A stretch of DNA of 64,000 bases from Aurantibacter crassamenti (GTDB taxonomy: Bacteria > Bacteroidota > Bacteroidia > Flavobacteriales > Flavobacteriaceae). Of this stretch, positions 1 through 8,553 are shown piece by piece. The notes below the pieces were generated by a model. The model saw only the letters and a list, made by a program, of their open reading frames with translations, made no database searches and had not been told where the DNA came from. Numbering within the stretch: position 1 is the first letter of the stretch; each line of letters opens with the position of its first letter. The position numbers were made by a program, and so were the translations under genes. The stretch is from the NCBI RefSeq assembly GCF_016811105.1, contig NZ_JAFBGM010000002.1, forward strand, positions 868,001 to 932,000, read 5' to 3'.

Positions 1-620
1 TAAACGCAAATTTCGCTTATCATATTCAAACAGGCTACAATACCAAATTAGGTTTAGGTATTAATGCCGGTCTTGATGTCTTAAAAATTGACTGGTCAAA
101 AGGTACTTTTGAAGATTCTATGGATCCAGTTTTTATGGAAAACCTCAACGCAGTTAGACCAATATTTGGGGCTGGTGCATTTTTCTATAGCGACAAATGG
201 TATATGGGAGTTTCAACAAATAACTTTCTGAATTCAAAAGTTTATAGTGATAATGATGAAACAGTAACTGACCGAGCTAGTCAATACCATTTTATGGCTG
301 GTTATGTTTTCGATTTGTCTCAAAATTTGAAATTCAAACCTACTGTACTTGCCAAGTACGTATCAGCTACTCCAATATCCTTTGATATTTCAGCGAACTT
401 TATGATTAAAGAATTTCTAGTTTTGGGTGCAGCATATCGTTTTGATGATGCCTTTAGTGCCATGGCCGGAGTACATGTCTCAAAAAGTTTCTTTCTAGGT
501 TATGCGTATGATTATTCAATAAATGGCCTTCAAAGTTACAATGATGGTTCACATGAAATAATTCTAAAATACAATCTTTTCAACCAAAAAAAGCGAGCGT
601 TATCTCCTCGTTTCTTCTAA
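1..620 (+). CDS. PorP/SprF family outer-membrane protein, 3' part
   Basis: The reading frame is open from position 3 to the stop at 618-620, so this is the last ~206 residues of a gene that begins before the window. The ATG at 120 is internal. The residues alternate like outer-membrane beta strands (for example GYNTKLGLGINAGLDVLKIDW), and the protein ends in SPRFF, the usual C-terminus of PorP/SprF proteins. Members of this family sit in the outer membrane and help export or anchor large adhesins of the type IX secretion/gliding system. The next gene starts 10 bases downstream and encodes a PorE-like OmpA protein, the usual partner. A giant SprB-like adhesin gene would be expected upstream, outside the window; this is inference. 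Confidence 0.85.
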   Translation, partial: NANFAYHIQTGYNTKLGLGINAGLDVLKIDWSKGTFEDSMDPVFMENLNAVRPIFGAGAFFYSDKWYMGVSTNNFLNSKVYSDNDETVTDRASQYHFMAGYVFDLSQNLKFKPTVLAKYVSATPISFDISANFMIKEFLVLGAAYRFDDAFSAMAGVHVSKSFFLGYAYDYSINGLQSYNDGSHEIILKYNLFNQKKRALSPRFF

Positions 621-630
621 ATCAAAAATC

Positions 631-2586
631 ATGAAAAAACTATTACTATATATATTCATTGGATCTTGTTTAATTGGATCTGCCCAAACAAAAGAAGAAC
701 GAGCTGACAATCATTTCAATGATTTTAAGTTTGACAAAGCTATAGTTCTATATAAAGAATTAGCAGCAAAAAAGAGTAGACCATCTATTCATGTGATGAA
801 GAACTTGGCAGATAGCTATTTCAATATTAACGACTACATTTCAGCAAAGCCATGGTATGAAAAGCTATATGGCATTCAAGGTAAAGAATTTGGAGAAGGT
901 AATATTATCAAGCTTGTGCAATGCCTAAAAGCAAATAAGCAAAATGATCATGCAGATAATTTATTAAAAGAATTTTATACTGATAAAGATCGTTTGAAAA
1001 TTATCATGACACAAAAGAAGTATCTCGATAGCTTAGAACAAGAAAAAGAAAAGTATGAGGTGTCTAACTTAGCCTTAAACGGTAAAAAGTCTGATTTCGC
1101 ACCAGTGTATTTTAATGACAGATTGATTTTTGCTTCTGCTCGTGATTCAATTAAATCGAATGGTAAATTATATCCTTGGAATAAACAGCCCTATTTAGAT
1201 CTTTATGTAACAAACCCAAATGACGCTAATTATATTCCTGAGAAATTCTTGAATAATTTAGAATCAGACTATCATGATGCTACCCTAACATTCTCATGGG
1301 ATGGTTCTACAGTATTCTTTACAAGAAACTATCTTAAAAAGAAAAACAAACTCAGTACAAATGAAGATGGTCTTTCAAACATGGAAATTTTACGCGGTAC
1401 AATTGTTAACAATGAGTTGATGAATGTTACATCTCTTAGTTTCAATAGCAAAAAGTATTCTTGCGGTCATCCGGCACTTAGCCCAGATGGTAGGTTTCTT
1501 TACTTTACATCTAACATGCCAGGTGGTTATGGTGAAAGCGACATCTATTTGGTTGAATTGAATCCTAGTGGTGATGTACTTTCAGATCCAATGAATTTAG
1601 GTCCATCAATTAATACACGTGGACGAGAAATGTTTCCGTTTGTACGTGATGAAAGAATGTATTTTTCATCTGATGGCCATTATGGTTACGGAGGCTTAGA
1701 TGTTTTTGGTTCGGTAATTTTCTCAAAAACAGATTATTCAATGCCAATGAATATGGGCACACCTATCAACAGTAATATGGATGATTTTTCATTCATACGT
1801 GAAAAAGAAAAAGGTAATGGATTTGTAGCATCAAATAGACCTGGTGGAAAAGGTGATGATGATATTTACAGATTTGAAAAAGTAAAACCTGTAAAGTGTT
1901 TAGAATATTCAGGGTATGTATTAAATAAACAAACAAATGAACCCATTGCCCAAGCAAGTTTAGAATTGACGAATACTACTGATGAACTTGTACATATTGT
2001 GCGAACCGATGAAAACGGATATTACAATGTAATATTACCATGCAACAAAGAAAATAATATGGTTTTCTACAAAGCTGGCTTCACAAAAGAAACGGTAAAA
2101 ATTGTTACTGGCGAGGCTGTTGAAGAACCCTCATTGAACAATATGGTATACTTAACAGCATTTGAAAGTTTAATTGTAAAAGAAGATAATGTTGAGAAGA
2201 TAAAAGTAGATCCAATATATTTTGATTATGATAAATCTGATATAACTGCTAGAGCAGAAATTGAATTGGAAAAGGTACTTTTTGCAATGAGAGAATTTCC
2301 TGATTTAAAAATAAAAATCGAATCTCATACTGATTCTAGAGGTACTGACAGTTATAATTTAAAGTTGTCAGATGATAGAGCCAAATCAACAAGTAAGTAT
2401 CTTAAAGCACAAGGCATTGCTAGTAACCGTATTGAAAGTGCAAATGGTTACGGAGAAACCCTTCTTAAAAATAAATGTAAGAATGGTGTTAGATGTAGTG
2501 AACAAGAGCATTTATTAAATAGACGTTCAAATTTTATAATAGTTTCAAAAGAAGGCGATACTGTAATAGAAGATTCAGCCAGATAA
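631..2586 (+). CDS. PorE-like OmpA family protein (TPR, PD40 propeller, CRD, OmpA C-terminal)
   Basis: A 651-residue exported protein with a signal peptide ending near GSAQ (residue 19). In order it shows TPR-like helices (about 20-135), PD40/WD40-like propeller repeats (about 150-425, with PGGYGESDIY and PGGKGDDDIY blades), a carboxypeptidase-regulatory-like domain (about 428-505, motif DENGYYNV) and an OmpA-type peptidoglycan-binding domain (about 530-640, with FDYDKSDI, SHTDSRG and LSDDRA). This is the domain order described for PorE of the type IX secretion system. It probably links an outer-membrane complex to peptidoglycan. It starts 10 bases after the PorP/SprF stop, so the two are probably co-transcribed, and a strong terminator follows. 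The family and architecture are clear; the exact partner adhesin is unknown. Confidence 0.88.
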   Translation: MKKLLLYIFIGSCLIGSAQTKEERADNHFNDFKFDKAIVLYKELAAKKSRPSIHVMKNLADSYFNINDYISAKPWYEKLYGIQGKEFGEGNIIKLVQCLKANKQNDHADNLLKEFYTDKDRLKIIMTQKKYLDSLEQEKEKYEVSNLALNGKKSDFAPVYFNDRLIFASARDSIKSNGKLYPWNKQPYLDLYVTNPNDANYIPEKFLNNLESDYHDATLTFSWDGSTVFFTRNYLKKKNKLSTNEDGLSNMEILRGTIVNNELMNVTSLSFNSKKYSCGHPALSPDGRFLYFTSNMPGGYGESDIYLVELNPSGDVLSDPMNLGPSINTRGREMFPFVRDERMYFSSDGHYGYGGLDVFGSVIFSKTDYSMPMNMGTPINSNMDDFSFIREKEKGNGFVASNRPGGKGDDDIYRFEKVKPVKCLEYSGYVLNKQTNEPIAQASLELTNTTDELVHIVRTDENGYYNVILPCNKENNMVFYKAGFTKETVKIVTGEAVEEPSLNNMVYLTAFESLIVKEDNVEKIKVDPIYFDYDKSDITARAEIELEKVLFAMREFPDLKIKIESHTDSRGTDSYNLKLSDDRAKSTSKYLKAQGIASNRIESANGYGETLLKNKCKNGVRCSEQEHLLNRRSNFIIVSKEGDTVIEDSAR

Positions 2587-2642
2587 ATGGTAACAGATTA
2601 AACTCAATTTTTTAAATTCATAGAAACTCATAGTTTCAACTT

Positions 2643-2680
2643 AAAACAGGCATTTCTCTAAAGAAATGCCTGTTTTATTT
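2643..2680 (+). terminator. Rho-independent terminator after the porP-porE pair
   Basis: A perfect 15-bp inverted repeat (2643-2657 with 2662-2676) around a 4-base loop has a GC-rich centre (CAGGC/GCCTG) and ends in a T-rich run (2673-2682). It lies 57 bases after the stop codon of the OmpA-family gene. Confidence 0.85.
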
Positions 2681-3028
2681 TTAATATATATGGTTTACCA
2701 AAACCATTCTTATAGGCGCTCTTTTATAATAGCGCAATACAGTTGGTTCTTCTAGCATATAGGCGTATATATGAGCTAATTTATCTTCTTAACCCAATTA
2801 CGAAGTTTAATCGCATAAGTATATTACCATTCTTACAATTATACTCCTTCCATTGTCATTTGTAATATTTATTGGAAATTAGAAAGCTGTAATTCATCGG
2901 TTTATGTAAAAAGTCAATTGTAATTCAACGAACTATTCGGGTATTTCATCGAATACACTAGCTGCCAAATCAAATAAAAAGAGGTTAATTATTGTTAAAT
3001 TAAAACCCAATCTTGTAATACTTAAACA
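2681..3028. other. Intergenic region upstream of the second PorE-like gene
   Basis: About 350 AT-rich bases with no open reading frame that I can support. Three similar heptamers lie in tandem: TTCATCG at 2893-2899, TTCAACG at 2924-2930 and TTCATCG at 2945-2951; the last two are exactly 21 bases apart. They could be a regulator site for the gene at 3029. I see no clear TTG/TAnnTTTG promoter. Confidence 0.35.
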
Positions 3029-4669
3029 ATGTCGATTCCTAAATTTTTGAATATCCGTTTAGTATTTATTTTTAGTCTTCTTGCTAGTAGTTCGGTTTGC
3101 GCAAACATTATAAATACACCCTATTTTATAAATAATGAAATCGCAAATTCAAATGACTTAACAAAGTCAGTTGATGATTTAGTGACTGCGGCTGATATAC
3201 AATTTAATGCATTTCAATATAAAAAAGCAATTGAGTTGTATGACGAAATACTTAAGAAAAATAACAAACCTACAATTCATGTTATTCAGAATTTAGCTGA
3301 CAGCTATTTCAATTTAAGTAAATATTCAGAAGCGGGGGTTTGGTATACAAAACTTTATGAAATGCAAAACGGAGCACTCAATGAAAAGTATATTATTAAA
3401 TTAATTGAATGCTTAAAAGCAAACCGACAAATTAGAAAAGCTGACGAAATACTTATTGAGTATTATAAAAATAAAGAACAATTAAAATTGATTCTTGCAC
3501 AAAAAAAGGACCTTAATAATCAAAGAAGAAAAAACGAAAAATATACTATTTCAAATTTAGAATTTAATAGTGAAGCATCTGATTTTGGTCCTGCGTTATC
3601 TAAAGATGGTTTGATATTTATATCTTCAAGAGAAAAAGAAATTTCAAATTCTGAAGCTCAGTTTGAATTATTTAAAACTTGGCCAGAAGGCTCTGCAGCT
3701 GATGTTGAGAATTACTCAGCTATTTTTGAAGCTTCAAATTATGCACAAAACTTAACCTTTTCTAGAGACAGTAAAACTGTTTATTTTACTAGAAATAATT
3801 ACAAGGGTTCATCTAATTTACAAATATTAAGCGCATCTATTAATAACAACCGTTTATCTAATATTAAGGTTTTAAATTTCAACAGTAAAAATTATACATG
3901 CAAACAACCGGCATTAAGTGCTGATGGAAAATATTTATACTTTTCTTCAGACATGCCTGGCGGATATGGTGAGAGTGATTTATATAAAGTAGCTTTAAAA
4001 AATAACGGAACAGTGTTATCAGAGCCTATCAACTTAGGTTCAAAAATAAATACACCGGGTAGAGAAGAATATCCGTTTGTAGAAGGTCAACAAATTTACT
4101 TTTCTTCGGATGCGCATTATGGTATGGGTGGACTTGATATTTTCAGTTCGCAAATAATTTCAGATTCAAACTATTCTATTCCATTAAATTTAGGAACACC
4201 AGTAAATAGCTCAATGGATGATTTTTCTTTCATTGCCGAAAGAAGTAGAAACAATGCTTACTTTTCTTCAAACAGACCTGGTGGAAAAGGTGAAACTGAT
4301 ATTTACCATTTAGTTAAAAATGAAACTGAAACTTTTCAAGAATACTCAGGGTATGTACTTGACCAAAATACCAAAGCACCTATAGCAAATGCTCAAATTG
4401 AATTAAGTTCAAATTCATCTAATGTTAACTTTACTTTTCAAACGGATGCAAATGGTTACTACAACTTAAAATTACCAAGTAACAAACAAATCAAAATGAT
4501 TTTCCACAAAGAAAATTACACAAAAAATCAGGTTGGGGTTGAAACCGGTCGTAATCCAACTTTACCTTCAATTAATAACATGATTTATCTAAACCCTTCA
4601 AATGTAGCCGAGACTTTTGCTAATAAAAGTGCAACTATTGAAGTTTATACAAACAATTATAAGAAATGA
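3029..4669 (+). CDS. PorE-like paralogue lacking the OmpA domain
   Basis: A 546-residue exported protein (signal peptide about 1-25) that is a clear paralogue of the protein at 631-2586. It has the same TPR region (IHVIQNLADSYFN), the same propeller blades (MPGGYGESDLY, YFSSDAHYGMGGLDIF, RPGGKGETDIY) and the same CRD (about 430-500, DANGYYNLKLP). It then stops about 35 residues after the CRD. The OmpA peptidoglycan-binding domain of the neighbour is absent, and I see no remnant of it before the convergent gene 14 bases downstream. It may be periplasmic or bound to the outer-membrane complex without anchoring to the wall. It has its own upstream region after the terminator at 2643, so it is probably transcribed separately. 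Function is inferred from the family only. Confidence 0.85.
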   Translation: MSIPKFLNIRLVFIFSLLASSSVCANIINTPYFINNEIANSNDLTKSVDDLVTAADIQFNAFQYKKAIELYDEILKKNNKPTIHVIQNLADSYFNLSKYSEAGVWYTKLYEMQNGALNEKYIIKLIECLKANRQIRKADEILIEYYKNKEQLKLILAQKKDLNNQRRKNEKYTISNLEFNSEASDFGPALSKDGLIFISSREKEISNSEAQFELFKTWPEGSAADVENYSAIFEASNYAQNLTFSRDSKTVYFTRNNYKGSSNLQILSASINNNRLSNIKVLNFNSKNYTCKQPALSADGKYLYFSSDMPGGYGESDLYKVALKNNGTVLSEPINLGSKINTPGREEYPFVEGQQIYFSSDAHYGMGGLDIFSSQIISDSNYSIPLNLGTPVNSSMDDFSFIAERSRNNAYFSSNRPGGKGETDIYHLVKNETETFQEYSGYVLDQNTKAPIANAQIELSSNSSNVNFTFQTDANGYYNLKLPSNKQIKMIFHKENYTKNQVGVETGRNPTLPSINNMIYLNPSNVAETFANKSATIEVYTNNYKK

Positions 4670-4683
4670 TATTTCACGAAATT

Positions 4684-5052
4684 TTATTGAAATCTTGGAT
4701 TCGGATAATTATCAGACTGATCTTCAATTGTATCATCTAAACAGGTAAAGTCTTTTTCAATTAAAATTGAAAGCACTGTACCATCATGCAATTGAAGATT
4801 ATGATGATAACCAACTTTGTTGTTGGTTGCCCACTCCCCTATTAAGTCTTCTGATATTGTAACTTCAATTTTATTCAATTCAAATTTGGCTTCCATGTTT
4901 TGAATTGTTTTGCTGGCTTTTAGAGCATACACAAAAACATTCTCAGAAAAACTAGTCTGCTCTTCAAAATATCCCGTTTCACAAAAAACAGCAACATCCG
5001 ATTTTGTTAGTCGATACCGAATTGAGTTACCTTTTATTCTAATTTTCATCAC
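4684..5052 (-). CDS. Small conserved protein, possibly DUF7009 family
   Basis: A 122-residue soluble protein, beginning MMKIRIKGNSIRYRL, with mainly beta-strand character and no signal peptide, membrane segment or metal motif apart from scattered cysteines. It resembles the small proteins (I believe DUF7009) found beside siroheme and nitrite reductase genes in Bacteroidota, but I am not certain of the family. Its start overlaps the end of the siroheme gene by 14 bases, so it is the last gene of the nirB-nirD-DUF4202-kinase-siroheme operon. That position argues for a role in siroheme or nitrite metabolism. The downstream neighbour is convergent, only 14 bases away, and no terminator hairpin is visible between them. 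Confidence 0.6.
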   Translation of the reverse strand: MMKIRIKGNSIRYRLTKSDVAVFCETGYFEEQTSFSENVFVYALKASKTIQNMEAKFELNKIEVTISEDLIGEWATNNKVGYHHNLQLHDGTVLSILIEKDFTCLDDTIEDQSDNYPNPRFQ

Positions 5053-5632
5053 CTTCTTTTTTATTCACTAATCCTTTTGTGAACTCGTTTAGTGTTTCAA
5101 CCTTTTGTTCAAAATCTCCTTTTATAGTCTTTCTATATTCGTTTAAGTTTTTCACCAAATCATCAATATTTTCTGGTATCACATCTTCAAAAAACTGACG
5201 TAAACGTTTCGCGGTAGTTGGTGATTTTCCATTAGTAGATATGGCAACTTTCACATTTCCTTTTGTAACAATACCACCCATATAAAAATCACAAAAAGGA
5301 GGATTGTCAGCAACATTCACCAAAATATTCTTTGCTCTACAGTCATGATAAACCTGTTCATTTACTGTAACATTATCAGTTGTTGCAATCACCATATGTT
5401 TTCCTTCCAAAAATTCGGCATCATAACTATTATGCTGCATGTGTACTCCAAATTTATTTGCCAACTCAATAGTCACTTCTCGAAACATTGGAGAAACCAT
5501 TACCACATTTGCATTCGGGCTAGATTTTAAAAGAAATGTCAATTTCTCATGCGCCACATTACCACCACCAACAATTAAAATATTCAACTGTGATACCTTC
5601 AAAAAAACTGGATACAATTCATTCTTCTCCAT
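5039..5632 (-). CDS. Precorrin-2 dehydrogenase / sirohydrochlorin ferrochelatase (Met8 / CysG-N type)
   Basis: A 197-residue protein that starts YPVFLKVSQLNILIVGGGNVAHEK, with the NAD-binding GGGxVA motif near residue 25, followed by VMVSPM, ATDNVTVN (Met8-type ATD/NxxV motif) and KVAISTNGKSPTTAKRLRQ. These are typical of the N-terminal domain of CysG and of Met8, which oxidise precorrin-2 to sirohydrochlorin and insert iron to make siroheme. Siroheme is the prosthetic group of NirB, encoded in the same operon, and the methyltransferase needed for the preceding step (cobA) lies just beyond the nirB promoter at 11182. The gene follows the sensor kinase stop with 4 bases between them, which indicates co-transcription. 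No methyltransferase domain is fused, so CobA acts as a separate protein. Confidence 0.88.
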   Translation of the reverse strand: MEKNELYPVFLKVSQLNILIVGGGNVAHEKLTFLLKSSPNANVVMVSPMFREVTIELANKFGVHMQHNSYDAEFLEGKHMVIATTDNVTVNEQVYHDCRAKNILVNVADNPPFCDFYMGGIVTKGNVKVAISTNGKSPTTAKRLRQFFEDVIPENIDDLVKNLNEYRKTIKGDFEQKVETLNEFTKGLVNKKEGDEN

Positions 5633-5636
5633 CTAA

Positions 5637-7463
5637 CTATGCTGTTTTTTCAATTTTATAATTTATAGTAATTCGTGTACCTTTTCCTGGTTCTGAATTA
5701 ATAAATAAACGCCCGTTAATATAGCTTATTCGCTCTTTCATAAAGAAAAGCCCCATACCACCATCGCTATTATTTTTTGGCATCTCATTTAAAATTGCTG
5801 TGTCAAAACCTTTACCATCATCTTCAATAACCACACTCAATATATCATTACTAAAATTAATACTTACTAAAATATAATTTGCTTGTGCATACTTTATCGC
5901 ATTATTTACTGCTTCTTGCGTAACACGATACATATTGGTTTCAGCTAAAGAATCAAAACGAATATTTTCATCAACTTTATTGTCAAACAGAATTGATTTT
6001 CCTGTAAGCTTGGCCAGTTCAACTGTCATTTTATGCAAGGCTGGAAAAATACCATGATCACCCAATTCTGGTGGGGTTAAATTAAATGTTGCTGTTCGCA
6101 CACCTTTAATTAGGTCTGAAGTAAGGTCTTTTAAATATGTTATTTTTTCTGTTGTTTTAGCCGTATTAGTAACATCAATTGATTCTATATTAAATCGTAA
6201 AGCAGTCAACATTTGCCCAATACCATCATGAATATCTTTAGCAATTCGCTTACGCTCTTCTTCTTGCCCTTCAACAATCTGACTAGCTTGCACCCTTTTC
6301 TGCAACATGCGCTCTTCAAAATTTTGCTGAGTCAGTTGTTCAACTTTTAATTGATTTTGTTTACGCTCAGTAATATCAGAACATAATATTAAAATACTCT
6401 GTTGCTTGCTTGCTTGGTGCATGGGTATTATAGAAATATCTAACCAAATATGCTCATTACTTGCTGTAGTTATTTCTATTTCCTCATTTCTAATCTTATT
6501 TTTTCGATTGCTTTTTAGCACCTCTTTTAGGTAGCGTTGCTGTCCTTCATCAGTAGTCAATAATTCAGATAACGGCTTATTAAGTTGTTCTTTTTCAATA
6601 CCTAAAAGGTTTAAAAATTTCTTACTGATAAAAACAATATTGCCATCTTTTCTAGCACTAGCAAAGAGAGCAGCATTATCAATTACAAAATTGAGTTCTT
6701 GCAACTCTTTCAGCGATTTTTCTTTTTCAGATAAAAGTGTCTCTATTTTTTTTGCATTCGTTTCAGATTCAAATCGACTCTGCATCAAATTAGAAATTGT
6801 TTTTCTAATTTGAAAAGATAAAGGTTTAAAGATAAAGAGCATTTCTAGCAACAAAATCAAAAGCGAAAAAGCCAATAATAAATATTCTTTCTTTTTAAGG
6901 TTTTCTAGTTTTGATTTACTGTGTTCATCATACTTGTTAACCATTTCGTCCATCAAGCGTAAAAATGGCCCTTCATTGGTTAATAAAACATTCACCTCAT
7001 CTGTGAGGTTTGAAGTTGTAATATTTTCTTTGGATAAAATAGTTTCGGTAGCTACAACCATAGCTTTATGGTGGGTATCAATTGCTTGAAACAATGATAG
7101 TATTTCAGCATCTTTTTCTGCAGGAAGATTCATTTCACCATTACCAGATTGCAACCCATTATGCGATGCTACCCACACCCCCAATGTTTCTTTTATGTCT
7201 AATAAAATTTCATTGCTTTTTGCTGGTGCATCTGATTCTTTTAAAAGCAAAACCTCTTTTACTAGTTTTTGACTTAATGCACGCTGACGACCCGCTACAT
7301 TTATAACACGCGAATCATTTAGTTGTGAATTTAAATGTGTTTGAATTAATAATTGAGCGATAATAATAGTCAAAGCAATACCCGCAAGTGCAATAATGTA
7401 CCACTTTCTAATGCGTAAAAAAGTGGAAGTATCTAATGGCTTTTGCTCTTGATTATTTGGCAT
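5637..7463 (-). CDS. NarX-like nitrate/nitrite sensor histidine kinase
   Basis: A 608-residue membrane kinase. Segments at about 21-42 and 194-213 enclose a periplasmic domain of the PilJ/NarX N-terminal type. Right after the first membrane segment is NVAGRQRALSQKLVKE (55-70), the P-box-like ligand motif of this class. A PAS domain follows (about 255-368), then a HisKA_3 dimerisation box with phospho-acceptor His412 (IAKDIHDGIG) and an HATPase (EDDGKGF near 550, GGMGLFFMKER near 570). HisKA_3 kinases pair with LuxR/NarL-type response regulators; the only one in the island is at 21093-21761, 14 kb away on the other strand. Its place in the nirBD operon supports nitrate or nitrite sensing. The ligand is inferred. 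Confidence 0.85.
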   Translation of the reverse strand: MPNNQEQKPLDTSTFLRIRKWYIIALAGIALTIIIAQLLIQTHLNSQLNDSRVINVAGRQRALSQKLVKEVLLLKESDAPAKSNEILLDIKETLGVWVASHNGLQSGNGEMNLPAEKDAEILSLFQAIDTHHKAMVVATETILSKENITTSNLTDEVNVLLTNEGPFLRLMDEMVNKYDEHSKSKLENLKKKEYLLLAFSLLILLLEMLFIFKPLSFQIRKTISNLMQSRFESETNAKKIETLLSEKEKSLKELQELNFVIDNAALFASARKDGNIVFISKKFLNLLGIEKEQLNKPLSELLTTDEGQQRYLKEVLKSNRKNKIRNEEIEITTASNEHIWLDISIIPMHQASKQQSILILCSDITERKQNQLKVEQLTQQNFEERMLQKRVQASQIVEGQEEERKRIAKDIHDGIGQMLTALRFNIESIDVTNTAKTTEKITYLKDLTSDLIKGVRTATFNLTPPELGDHGIFPALHKMTVELAKLTGKSILFDNKVDENIRFDSLAETNMYRVTQEAVNNAIKYAQANYILVSINFSNDILSVVIEDDGKGFDTAILNEMPKNNSDGGMGLFFMKERISYINGRLFINSEPGKGTRITINYKIEKTA

Positions 7464-7491
7464 TTATTTTCTTTTGAAAGCAGTGAAATTT

Positions 7492-8082
7492 TCATGCACT
7501 TATTGCCTTTGTAACTAAAGCAACTGCACTTTTTGAAAGTGGTAATTTTAATGCAGCCTCATGCCCATCTTCAGACATTTTACGCCAAGTCTTTTGCAAG
7601 ATATCAATAGTTTTTTCTTCAGGATGTTTTGCTGCAAAAGGCTCAAAATAATGTTCAAGAAAAACGAGGCAAACCACATCTTCTAAAACTTGTGTTTCTT
7701 CGTTTTTCTTTAATTGTTTCTTCTCTAAAAGAAATTTCACTCTTTCAATAAGTTCTTCAGAGTAACCCACTTCTTTTAAAATGCCTTCTGCTTTATGGGC
7801 ATGAAACTTTTTCAATTCTTGTCGCCATCGTAAATAGCCCTCCCTATTCATATCATAAGACTCTCTCGGAATTTCCCATCTACAAATATGCTGACACCTT
7901 GCTGTTAATTGCAAGGCTTCAGAAGCATCAGGTAAAAAAGCACTTAGCTGTTCCGTCATTCGAACTGCATACAATAATTCTTTCGGATATGCTTTTTCTT
8001 GAAAGACTTCAGTATTGGGATCTTGTGCATTAGCAGCATCAAAAAGTTTGAATGCCTTTTGCAATTTTACAGAATTTATCAT
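7492..8082 (-). CDS. DUF4202 family protein
   Basis: A 196-residue, mostly helical soluble protein with the features of the DUF4202 family: an N-terminal LFDAANAQDP, a central QHICRWEIPRESYDMNREGYLRWR block and a C-terminal CLVFLEHYFEPF. The conserved histidines (in CQHICRW, FHAHKAEG and FLEHYF) suggest an HD-like metal site, but this is only a guess. The family has no established biochemical function that I know of. It is often encoded next to nirB/nirD; here it sits between nirD (21 bases upstream) and the sensor kinase (28 bases downstream). A role in nitrite reductase maturation or control is a reasonable inference from position alone. Confidence 0.75.
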   Translation of the reverse strand: MINSVKLQKAFKLFDAANAQDPNTEVFQEKAYPKELLYAVRMTEQLSAFLPDASEALQLTARCQHICRWEIPRESYDMNREGYLRWRQELKKFHAHKAEGILKEVGYSEELIERVKFLLEKKQLKKNEETQVLEDVVCLVFLEHYFEPFAAKHPEEKTIDILQKTWRKMSEDGHEAALKLPLSKSAVALVTKAISA

Positions 8083-8103
8083 GGTCTTCTATTTTAACCA
8101 AAA

Positions 8104-8481
8104 CTATTCAGAAAAGCCTACATACACAAAGTCATCTTCAATTTTTACTGGATAAGTTGCAATACTGTCTAAGTCACCGTTTAAATGGTTGCCAGTTTTC
8201 AATGAAAAATTGTTCTTATGTAATGGGCAAGCTACTTTTGGCTCCATATTTTCTTCTCCAATCATTCCACGTGATAAAACCATTTCCATCTTATGCGGAC
8301 ATAAATTTTGACAGGCATACCAAGTACCTTCACGGGTAAAATTAAAAACTGCAATTTGCTTGTCTTTATATTTTATACATGCTCCGCCATTTTTAGGAAA
8401 TCTAGCAACTGGTGCCGCTTTGAACCAGAAAATAACATTTTCTGACTTTACTGTTTCGTAGGTGTTTAGTTGTGCCATCAT
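8104..8481 (-). CDS. nirD: Nitrite reductase [NAD(P)H] small subunit NirD (Rieske-type)
   Basis: A 125-residue Rieske-fold protein following nirB by 72 bases. It carries both Rieske ligand pairs, CPHK (in CQNLCPHKMEM) and CPLH (in VACPLHKNNFSL). Many NirD proteins have lost these ligands, so this copy may really bind a [2Fe-2S] cluster and pass electrons to NirB. The C-terminal part (YPVKIEDDFVYVGF) is typical of the family. It acts in the cytoplasm with NirB in six-electron reduction of nitrite to ammonium. The start at MMAQLN is supported by the alignment of its N-terminal strands, but the second Met could also be used. Confidence 0.9.
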   Translation of the reverse strand: MMAQLNTYETVKSENVIFWFKAAPVARFPKNGGACIKYKDKQIAVFNFTREGTWYACQNLCPHKMEMVLSRGMIGEENMEPKVACPLHKNNFSLKTGNHLNGDLDSIATYPVKIEDDFVYVGFSE

Positions 8482-8553
8482 AATTATACGTTTTTAATAG
8501 GTTATGCCCGTTCTATAAAGACATTAGTTATTTTTTTCGTTCCAAGTATTTCA

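Noticed and set aside
120-620. ATG at 120 as the start of the first gene
   Set aside because: The same frame is open back to position 3 with beta-barrel-like residues, so the gene starts before the window.
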